Below, in pieces: positions 1-5,443 of a DNA stretch of 7,211 nucleotides. The stretch lies in NCBI GenBank assembly GCA_017882945.1, contig JADGON010000355.1, positions 1 through 7,211 on the forward strand, in the 5' to 3' direction. The translations under genes and the position numbers were made by a program. This DNA comes from Acidimicrobiia bacterium (GTDB lineage Bacteria > Actinomycetota > Acidimicrobiia > IMCC26256 > JAENVU01). Numbering within the stretch: position 1 is the first letter of the stretch; each line of letters begins with the position of its first letter. Under the pieces are notes generated by a model. That model worked only from the letters and a program-made list of their open reading frames with translations, ran no database searches and had not been told where the DNA came from.

Positions 1-122
1 CCACTGGTGGCCGAGGGCGGTCGTCCCACCAAGATCTCCCCCGGCCGATCGCCTGACCGCGGCCCACTGGTGGCCGAGGGCGGTCGTCCCACCAAGATCT
101 CCCCCGGCCGATCGCCTGACCG
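1..122. repeat. Tandem direct repeat, two exact 59-base copies with 63-base period
   Basis: Bases 1-59 and 64-122 are identical, separated by the four bases CGGC, giving a period of 63 bases. The first copy touches the window edge, so more copies could lie to the left. Homology ends at 122, just before the htpX stop. Each unit contains a possible 6-base stem (TGGTGG at 5-10 with CCACCA at 26-31) and small palindromes (AGATCT, CGGCCG, CGATCG). The period is exactly 21 codons, which fits a repeat inside a protein-coding gene. Alternatives are a noncoding minisatellite, or an assembly effect if the window starts at a contig end. The repeat itself is certain; its meaning is not. Confidence 0.97.
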
Positions 123-138
123 GCTTGGCGCGTTCTAG
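1..138 (+). CDS. Possible C-terminal end of a repeat-tailed protein (partial)
   Basis: The frame beginning at base 1 is open for 45 codons and ends in TAG at 136-138. It reads two copies of a 21-residue unit starting PLVAEGGRPTKISPGRSPDR, then LGAF and stop. The unit is rich in Pro, Gly, Arg and Ser and is probably disordered. Of the three forward frames, one has a stop in each repeat, and another uses AGG, AGA and TCT codons that are rare in such GC-rich DNA. This frame uses ordinary GC-rich codons. It meets htpX tail to tail, with both stop codons inside one CTAG. I do not recognise the family. The start and main body lie outside the window, and the stretch could also be noncoding. Confidence 0.4.
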   Translation, partial: PLVAEGGRPTKISPGRSPDRGPLVAEGGRPTKISPGRSPDRLGAF

Positions 139-995
139 CTGTGGGTCTGGCCGCGGAGGCGGGCGATCCGCTCTTCGGTCGGCGGGTGCGTCGTGAAGAG
201 GTTGGCGAAGTTGAAGCCACCGGTGCTCTTGCGGCCCGTGAGCGGGTTGATGATGTAGGCAGTCGCCTGCGCCGGGTCGACCTTCATCGGCACCTGCTTG
301 GCGTAGACCTCGATCTTCTCGAGCGCCCGCGCCAGCGGCTCGCCGTCGCCGAGCAGCTCGGCGCCCGAACGGTCGGCCTCGAACTCGCGCGAGCGGCTGA
401 GCGCCATCTGGAGGAGAGCCGCCGCGATCGGGGCGAGGATCGCCATCGCGATCACCCCGAAGATGTTGCCCTCACGGTCACCCCCGCCGCCGGTGAACAT
501 CGCTCCCCACATCGCCATGCGGGCGATGAACGTGATGCCCATGGCCAGCGCGGCCGCCACGGATCCGATGAGGATGTCGCGATTCTTCACATGGCTCAGC
601 TCGTGGGCCAGCACCCCGCGGATCTCGTCCTCGTCGAGGACCTGGAGCAGCCCTTGGGTCACCGCGACCACCGCGCGGTTCGGGCCGCGCCCCGTCGCGA
701 AGGCGTTGGGCTGGGCCGCAGGGGAGATGTACACCCGGGGCATCGGGATCCCGTCGCGCTGCGCGAGGTCGCGGACGATCGCGTAGAGCTGGGGCGCTTC
801 CTGCTCGGTGACCGGCTTGGCTCCCGCGGCCTTCACCGCCAGCGTGTCGCTGAACCAGTACGAGCCGCCGACGAAGACCAGCCCGATCCCGAGGCCGATG
901 ATCAGTCCGCCGGTGCCGAAGAAGGAGCCGATCCCCATGAGCAGGGCGCCGAAGCCGGCCAGCAGGACGAAGGTCTTGAACGTGTTCTTGCTCAT
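135..995 (-). CDS. htpX: HtpX-type membrane zinc metalloprotease (M48B)
   Basis: Integral membrane protease of 286 residues, the usual family length. HtpX enzymes degrade damaged or misassembled membrane proteins. Visible features in order are two N-terminal hydrophobic segments (about 7-25 and 29-47), the zinc-binding HELSH at 131-135 (two His ligands, catalytic Glu132), two more hydrophobic segments (about 140-165 and 178-198), and SREFEAD at 202-208, where Glu204 is the expected third zinc ligand. The conserved tail TTHPPTEERIARL is at 268-280. ATG is at 995-993; a partial Shine-Dalgarno GGA (plus-strand 1002-1004) sits 6 bases upstream. It is divergent from the histidine-phosphatase gene. 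Its stop overlaps the stop of a candidate convergent frame. All catalytic residues are present, so it should be active. Confidence 0.96.
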   Translation of the reverse strand: MSKNTFKTFVLLAGFGALLMGIGSFFGTGGLIIGLGIGLVFVGGSYWFSDTLAVKAAGAKPVTEQEAPQLYAIVRDLAQRDGIPMPRVYISPAAQPNAFATGRGPNRAVVAVTQGLLQVLDEDEIRGVLAHELSHVKNRDILIGSVAAALAMGITFIARMAMWGAMFTGGGGDREGNIFGVIAMAILAPIAAALLQMALSRSREFEADRSGAELLGDGEPLARALEKIEVYAKQVPMKVDPAQATAYIINPLTGRKSTGGFNFANLFTTHPPTEERIARLRGQTHS

Positions 996-1114
996 CGAGC
1001 ATCCATTCTGGGTGGGCCCGCTGTGAGCCCGCTGAACGTTGCAACGCTCCGCACCGGCCCTGCGTTCCCGCCAAAGTGCCTCACGGCGGGTCCCCGGTTC
1101 CGTAGGGTCTGGTC
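996..1114. promoter_or_regulatory. Divergent intergenic region between htpX and histidine phosphatase
   Basis: This 119-base spacer must carry the start signals of both flanking genes. It holds a perfect 10-base palindrome, CGTTGCAACG, at 1037-1046, and a 6-base inverted repeat (CCCGCC 1067-1072, GGCGGG 1085-1090) with a 12-base loop. Either could be an operator, but nothing ties them to a regulator family. I found no convincing -10 box for htpX on the minus strand. No small ORF or RNA gene is evident. Confidence 0.5.
1103..1108 (+). promoter_or_regulatory. Possible leaderless -10 box (TAGGGT) or weak RBS of the histidine phosphatase
   Basis: TAGGGT fits the TANNNT -10 pattern common in actinobacteria and ends 6 bases before the ATG, so transcription would begin at about the A of the start codon (1115). 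That would make a leaderless message. The -35 region is not recognisable. The same bases contain AGGG (1104-1107), 7 bases before the ATG, which could instead be a short Shine-Dalgarno site. The sequence alone cannot separate the two readings. Confidence 0.4.
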
Positions 1115-1750
1115 ATGACCGAGACCCGGCTCGTCCTCATCCGGCACGGCGAATCCGACGCCCAGGTCAACGGGTACCTGTCCGGGCATGACGCGTGCAA
1201 GGGACTGTCCGAGCGCGGGCGCGAGCAGGCGGCGGCGCTGCGCGACCGCCTCGTCGCGTCCGGCGAGCTCGGCGTCGTGGATGCCGCGTACACCAGCGTG
1301 CTGGCGCGGGCGATCGAGACCTCGGAGATCATCGCGCCGGCCCTGGGGGAGGCGACGCCCCAGCGGGAGTGCGCGTGGTGCGAGATCCACGCGGGTGACG
1401 CCGAAGGGCTCACCTGGGAAGAGTTCCGGGAGCGCTATCCGGTCAACGGCGACCCGGCCGATCCCTTCCGCACCCGCGCGCCGGGCGCGGAGAGCTGGGC
1501 CGAGTTCTACGTCCGCGCCGGCACGCGACTGCGACGAATCGCGAACGAGCACCCGGGAGAGTGCGTCGTCGTGATCTGCCACGGCGGCATCATCGGCGCG
1601 AGCTTCGTCGCACTCGGCGACCTCCCGATCCGCAAGGCTTTCGCGCTCACCCACGAGACCGTCAACACCTCTTTGACCGAGTGGCGCTTCACCGGCTCGG
1701 ACTGGCGCCTCGTCCGCTACAACGACGCCGCGCACCACGCCACCTCCTGA
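1115..1750 (+). CDS. Histidine phosphatase superfamily protein (phosphoglycerate mutase-like)
   Basis: This 211-residue protein belongs to branch 1 of the histidine phosphatase superfamily, which removes phosphate through a phosphohistidine intermediate. The N-terminal LIRHGES motif gives Arg10, His11 (nucleophile) and Gly12. SVLARAIETSE at 61-71 supplies the conserved Ser and Arg65. ICHGG at 154-158 supplies the second catalytic His156. The region CAWCEIHAGDAEG (86-98) probably carries the acidic proton donor. No signal peptide or membrane segment is seen, so it should be cytosolic. The substrate cannot be read from the sequence: such proteins include mutases, sugar and nucleotide phosphatases, and cobalamin or cell-wall phosphatases. 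It stands alone on the plus strand, divergent from htpX and convergent with the HAD phosphatase. The ATG at 1115 places the RHG motif at the normal distance from the N-terminus. Confidence 0.92.
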   Translation: MTETRLVLIRHGESDAQVNGYLSGHDACKGLSERGREQAAALRDRLVASGELGVVDAAYTSVLARAIETSEIIAPALGEATPQRECAWCEIHAGDAEGLTWEEFRERYPVNGDPADPFRTRAPGAESWAEFYVRAGTRLRRIANEHPGECVVVICHGGIIGASFVALGDLPIRKAFALTHETVNTSLTEWRFTGSDWRLVRYNDAAHHATS

Positions 1751-1782
1751 ACCGACCGGAGCTGGGCGCGGACGGTGACAGG
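1751..1782. other. Short convergent spacer without a clear terminator
   Basis: Only 32 bases separate the stop of the histidine phosphatase from the stop of the minus-strand HAD gene. I see only a 4-base stem (ACCG 1751-1754 with CGGT 1773-1776) and no run of T on either strand. Transcription of the two genes may therefore overlap at their 3' ends. Confidence 0.5.
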
Positions 1783-2271
1783 TCAGTCGTAGTAGCCGGA
1801 GTGGAAGTAGATGCAGGGGACGCCTTCGGACCGGAGCATCTCGACGTTGCGACGGTCGTCCTCGACACCGAGGCGCAGGTCGAAGCCGTAGTCCCGGAGA
1901 TCCCAGACCGAGGACTGCTTGAAGTCCTTGGACAGCTCGTAGTCCCCCCACGGCCGCATGATCAGCAGGTCCCAGCGGATCTGGTAGCGGGTGAGCCACG
2001 CCGCGGTGAGGTGGTGCACGCGCGCGGGCCGGGCCGTCAGGAGGACCACCCGGATGCCGGGCTCGAGCAGGTCGACCAGCACCCGCATCTCCTCGATCAC
2101 CGGGTCATCGCCGCACGCCTCGAAGAACGCCTGCCAGTCGCGCCGCGGCGCCTCGAGATAGTGCTGGCGCGTGGCGGCGTCCGAGAGCACGCCGTCAATG
2201 TCGACGACGATCGCCGGCCCGGGATCGACCGAACCGTCGCGCCACGTCCAATGCTCCGGCGGGTTCCTCAC
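1783..2271 (-). CDS. Small HAD-superfamily phosphatase, PNKP 3'-phosphatase-like
   Basis: This 162-residue protein has all four HAD motifs. VVDIDG (22-27) holds the nucleophile Asp24 and general acid Asp26. LLTAR (77-81) supplies Thr79. SKDFK (114-118) offers the motif III Lys. GVEDDRRNVEM (135-145) gives the acidic metal ligands. The order 'Leu-Thr-Ala-Arg, short helix, RWDLLIMRP, Lys, EDDRRNVEMLR, GVPC' resembles the phosphatase domain of T4-type polynucleotide kinase-phosphatase, but no kinase domain (P-loop) is present. A nucleic acid 3'-phosphate or a nucleotide is thus a plausible substrate, by resemblance only. It starts with GTG at 2271-2269, overlapping the acs stop in GTGA, so translation is probably coupled to acs. 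About 20 residues precede motif I. It may instead be a general small-molecule phosphatase. Confidence 0.85.
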   Translation of the reverse strand: MRNPPEHWTWRDGSVDPGPAIVVDIDGVLSDAATRQHYLEAPRRDWQAFFEACGDDPVIEEMRVLVDLLEPGIRVVLLTARPARVHHLTAAWLTRYQIRWDLLIMRPWGDYELSKDFKQSSVWDLRDYGFDLRLGVEDDRRNVEMLRSEGVPCIYFHSGYYD

Positions 2272-4235
2272 CCTTCGTCGTCGGGGCTGGTCGACAGGTA
2301 GCGCGCCTTGATGCCCTCGACCACGCTGGGATCCGCGAGCGTGGTCGTGTCACCGAGGGTCTCGTCTTCGGCGACGTTGCGCAGCAGCCGGCGCATGATC
2401 TTGCCGGAACGGGTCTTGGGCAGGTCCTCCGCGAAAAGGATCGTCTTCGGCTTGGCGATCGGCCCGATGTGGTGCGCGACGTGGTCACGCAGCTCGGTCA
2501 CGAGCGCGTCGGTCGGCTCGTTCCCGCTACGCAGGATCACGAACGCGCTGACCGCCTGGCCCGTCATCGCATCGGTGCGGCCGACAACCGCCGCCTCGGC
2601 CACCGCCGGGTGTGACACCAACGCCGACTCGACCTCGGTGGTGGAGATGTTGTGGCCGGCGACGAGCATGATGTCGTCGACGCGACCGAGCAGCCAGAAG
2701 TAGCCCTCGTCGTCTCGCTTGGCGCCGTCACCCGCGAAGTAGCGACCCTCGAAGCGCGACCAGTACGTGTCGCGGTATCGGTCCGGGTCACCCCAGATCC
2801 CGCGGAGCATGGACGGCCACGGCTGCGTGAGCACGAGGTAGCCACCGCCGGGAATCGGCACCGGGACCCCTTCGTCGTTCACGATGTCCGAGCCGATGCC
2901 GGGAAGCGGGAACGTCGCGCTGCCCGGCTTGGCGACGGTGGTGCCGGGGAGGGGACTGATCATGATCGCGCCGGTCTCGGTCTGCCACCACGTGTCGACC
3001 ACCGGGCAATTGCCGCCACCGATGTTCTTCCAGTACCAGACCCAGGCTTCGGGGTTGATCGGCTCGCCGACCGACCCGAGCAGCCGCAGCGACGACAGAT
3101 CGTGCGCGTCCGAGTACTGGGTTCCCCACTTCATGAACGTCCGGATCGCGGTCGGCGCGGTGTAGAGCGTCGTCACCTTGTACTTCTCGACGATGGACCA
3201 GAAGCGCTCCTTGTCCGGGTAGTCCGGGGTGCCTTCGTACATGACGCTCGTCGCGCGGTTCGCGAGCGGCCCGTAGACGATGTAGGAGTGACCCGTCACC
3301 CAGCCGCAGTCGGCGGTGCACCAGAAGACGTCGGTCTCCGGCTTCAGGTCGAACACGTACTTGTGCGTGAACGCGACCTGCGTGAGATAGCCCCCGGTCG
3401 TGTGCATGATGCCCTTGGGCTTCCCGGTGGTGCCGCTCGTGTAGAGGATGAACAGCAGGTCTTCGGCGTCCATCGGCTCGGGCGGGCATTCTGGTGCCTG
3501 GGCATCCACGAGGTCGTGCCACCAGAAATCCCGCCCGTCCTGCATCGCGACGTCGGCTTGCGCGGTGCGTCGGAGCACCAGGCAACGCTCGATCGACGGA
3601 GTCTCGGTCATCGCGGCGTCGGCGATCTCCTTGAGCGGCACGATGTTGCCGCGCCGCCACGCGCCGTCGCCGGTGATGAGGACCTTGCACTCGGCGTCGT
3701 TGATCCGGTCGCGCAACGAGTCGGAGGTGAAGCCGCCGAAGACCACCGAGTGCGCAGCACCGAGGCGCGCGCACGCCAGCATCGCGACCGGGAGCTCGGG
3801 CACCATCCCGAGGTAGATCGCGACCCGGTCGCCCTTCCGGACGCCGAGCGCCTTCAGCGCGTTCGCGCACCGGCTGACGTCGTCGAGCAGCTGGGCGTAG
3901 GTGATCTGCCGCGCGTCGCCCGGCTCGCCTTCCCAGAGCAGCGCGACCTGAGCGCCATGACCGGCGGCGACGTGGCGGTCCACGCAGTTGTACGAGGCGT
4001 TGAGCCGGCCACCGAGGAACCACTTTGCGAACGGCAGCTCCCACTCGAGGACGGTGTGCCACGGCTCGGACCAGTCCAGGAGCTCACCGGCCTGGGTCGC
4101 CCAGAACGCCTCGGGATCCCCGGCCGCGACGTCATAGAGACGGCCGTCGCGGAGGAGCGCGCCGCGTGCGAAGTCCTCGGACGGAGGGAACGTCCGTCCC
4201 TCCTGCAGCAGCGCCTCGAGCGTCACGTCGGCCAT
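2268..4235 (-). CDS. acs: Acetyl-CoA synthetase (AMP-forming acetate--CoA ligase)
   Basis: Cytosolic adenylate-forming enzyme that makes acetyl-CoA from acetate, ATP and CoA. Its 655 residues match the family norm of about 650. The ACS N-terminal domain is present (WFLGGRLNASYNCVDRH at 72-88). The P-loop YTSGTTGKPKG is at 265-275. GWVTGHSYIVYGPL (311-324) and DTWWQTETG (414-422) carry the residues that shape the small acetate pocket, including the Trp that blocks longer acids. GRVDD (517-521) is the hinge to the C-terminal domain, and PKTRSGKIMRR (606-616) has the catalytic Lys612, the usual acetylation site in this family. At 527-529 it reads Gly-His-Asn, where enterobacterial enzymes have Gly-His-Arg. 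ATG is at 4235-4233 with a strong Shine-Dalgarno site. It follows the methyltransferase by 54 bases and overlaps the HAD gene by 4. Confidence 0.97.
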   Translation of the reverse strand: MADVTLEALLQEGRTFPPSEDFARGALLRDGRLYDVAAGDPEAFWATQAGELLDWSEPWHTVLEWELPFAKWFLGGRLNASYNCVDRHVAAGHGAQVALLWEGEPGDARQITYAQLLDDVSRCANALKALGVRKGDRVAIYLGMVPELPVAMLACARLGAAHSVVFGGFTSDSLRDRINDAECKVLITGDGAWRRGNIVPLKEIADAAMTETPSIERCLVLRRTAQADVAMQDGRDFWWHDLVDAQAPECPPEPMDAEDLLFILYTSGTTGKPKGIMHTTGGYLTQVAFTHKYVFDLKPETDVFWCTADCGWVTGHSYIVYGPLANRATSVMYEGTPDYPDKERFWSIVEKYKVTTLYTAPTAIRTFMKWGTQYSDAHDLSSLRLLGSVGEPINPEAWVWYWKNIGGGNCPVVDTWWQTETGAIMISPLPGTTVAKPGSATFPLPGIGSDIVNDEGVPVPIPGGGYLVLTQPWPSMLRGIWGDPDRYRDTYWSRFEGRYFAGDGAKRDDEGYFWLLGRVDDIMLVAGHNISTTEVESALVSHPAVAEAAVVGRTDAMTGQAVSAFVILRSGNEPTDALVTELRDHVAHHIGPIAKPKTILFAEDLPKTRSGKIMRRLLRNVAEDETLGDTTTLADPSVVEGIKARYLSTSPDDEG

Positions 4236-4244
4236 CTGGCTCCC

Positions 4245-4250
4245 CCTCCT
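4245..4250 (-). promoter_or_regulatory. Strong ribosome binding site of acs (AGGAGG)
   Basis: Reading the minus strand, AGGAGG lies 9 bases before the acs ATG and continues as a purine-rich GGGAG run. It is the best Shine-Dalgarno site in the window. It fixes the acs start and suggests that acs is translated independently of the gene before it, unlike the coupled genes around it. Confidence 0.85.
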
Positions 4251-4293
4251 GGTCGCGACCGGAATCTACCCCTGCTCCCGATTTCCGGGTCAG
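4251..4293 (-). promoter_or_regulatory. Candidate acs promoter with palindrome at the start site
   Basis: In the gap between the methyltransferase and acs, the minus strand reads TAGATT (plus 4263-4268), a good TANNNT -10 box. CTGACC (plus 4288-4293) matches the core TGAC of a -35 box, with a rather long 19-base spacer. The expected start site, around 4256, falls inside a perfect 10-base palindrome, GGTCGCGACC (4251-4260). The palindrome could be an operator over the start site. The match is suggestive and unproven; acs may equally be read through from the nuo genes. Confidence 0.35.
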
Positions 4294-5438
4294 AGCTTCT
4301 TGGTGAGGACGACGACGGTGTGGGCGCCGAGCCCGTCGGGATCCGTGAGTGCCGCGGCCTCCGTGATCCGGCTCCGACCGGCAAGCGCCTCGAGGTCGCC
4401 GCGGGCGGCGCCGGCCTCCCAGAGGGCCCGGCCTTCCTCGACCAGCTCCTCGATGCCGAGTGCGCGCAACCACTCGGCCTGGCTCGACTCGACCGAGATC
4501 GAGAACCCGGCCCGGCGGGCGTCCCGGCGCAACGTCGGCAGCAGCACGTCCGCGGTGATGTCCTGGGACCCGGGATCCTCCAATGGTCCAACTCCTCGCT
4601 CATGGGTCCGGTAGGTCCGCAGCCAGCCCATCTCACGGCGGACGAGCTCGTCGAGCTCCGCGGCGTAGTCGAGGATCAGCACGACCCCGCGCCGGAGCCG
4701 GGTCGCGCAGTCTTCGATCCACGACTCGATCGCGTGTTGCACGGGGACTCGGGCGCCGGAGGGGACCTCGAGGTCACGGAGCCAGCTCACGATCTCTTCG
4801 GACGCGCGCACGGGCACCTCGTAGAACGCGCCCTCTTCCGATACGCCGACCCGGATCTCGAGCCATCCGCCCTCGGTCCGCTCGACCAGATCGAACGAGA
4901 GGTTGTCGAGGAGCTCGTTGGCGATCACCACTCCCTCGACCGTCAGCGCGGGCAGCTCTTCGAGCGCGCTCACGATCGGACCGGTTCCTTCGACGGGCAT
5001 CGGGATGCCACCGTCCGAGAGGTCGGGGCTCGACGGGCCGAGCGCGTGCTCGAACGGCTCCACGGTGAGGAGCTCACGCTGGGCCTCGCGCAGCGCGGCC
5101 GACCGTTCGACCAGCACGTAGCGCAACGCGGGACTGCACTCCGGCGCCGCACGCAGCACTTCGCGACACAGCCGGCCGGTTCCCGCGCCGGCTTCCATCA
5201 CGACGAACGGGTCGGGCTCACCCAGGTCGTGCCACCACCGGTCGAGCGCCCGGGCGATGCACGCGCCGAACAACGGACCCACCTCCGGGCTGGTGATGAA
5301 GTCCCCGCCCGCGCGACCGGCGCCGTGGCCCGTTGCGAAGAACCCGTCCTCCGGGTCGTACAGCGCGGCCTCGACGAACGTGCTGAACGGGACGGGCCCG
5401 GCCCGGTGGATCCGCTCCCCGAGACCGGACGGGCTCAC
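4290..5438 (-). CDS. SAM-dependent methyltransferase, MidA/NDUFAF7 family (COG1565)
   Basis: This 382-residue class I methyltransferase has the family layout: VPFSTFVEAALYDPEDGFF (16-34), then GGDFITSPEVGPLFG (44-58), the SAM-binding loop VVMEAGAGTGRL (79-90), a second strand ending VLVERS (108-113), VIANELLDNL (171-180), LILDYA (254-259) and GSQDITADV (290-298). Human NDUFAF7 and its Dictyostelium relative MidA belong to this family. NDUFAF7 dimethylates an arginine of the complex I subunit NDUFS2 (bacterial NuoD) and is needed for complex I assembly. Here the gene begins 5 bases after nuoN, which supports a role on complex I by context. I chose GTG at 5438-5436. The frame stays open further upstream, but only as a shadow of nuoN. 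The Shine-Dalgarno site is poor, so coupling to nuoN is likely. The target arginine is inferred, not seen. Confidence 0.88.
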   Translation of the reverse strand: MSPSGLGERIHRAGPVPFSTFVEAALYDPEDGFFATGHGAGRAGGDFITSPEVGPLFGACIARALDRWWHDLGEPDPFVVMEAGAGTGRLCREVLRAAPECSPALRYVLVERSAALREAQRELLTVEPFEHALGPSSPDLSDGGIPMPVEGTGPIVSALEELPALTVEGVVIANELLDNLSFDLVERTEGGWLEIRVGVSEEGAFYEVPVRASEEIVSWLRDLEVPSGARVPVQHAIESWIEDCATRLRRGVVLILDYAAELDELVRREMGWLRTYRTHERGVGPLEDPGSQDITADVLLPTLRRDARRAGFSISVESSQAEWLRALGIEELVEEGRALWEAGAARGDLEALAGRSRITEAAALTDPDGLGAHTVVVLTKKL

Positions 5439-5443
5439 TGCGC

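Noticed and set aside
1..122. The left-edge repeats as a CRISPR array
   Set aside because: Copies are 59 bases with only 4 bases between them, so there are no spacers of CRISPR size. No cas gene is present.
141..1118. A plus-strand open frame (325 codons) opposite htpX, running into the histidine-phosphatase start
   Set aside because: It is a mirror of htpX codons with a biased Arg/Asp/His-rich translation. HtpX on the other strand carries all catalytic motifs.
992..1999. A minus-strand open frame opposite the histidine phosphatase and part of the HAD gene
   Set aside because: It crosses two real genes and the divergent spacer, and shows no recognisable motif.
4277..4289. Small hairpin CCCG/CGGG near the end of the methyltransferase gene as a terminator
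   Set aside because: It has only a 4-base stem and no T run follows on the minus strand, so it does not qualify as an intrinsic terminator.
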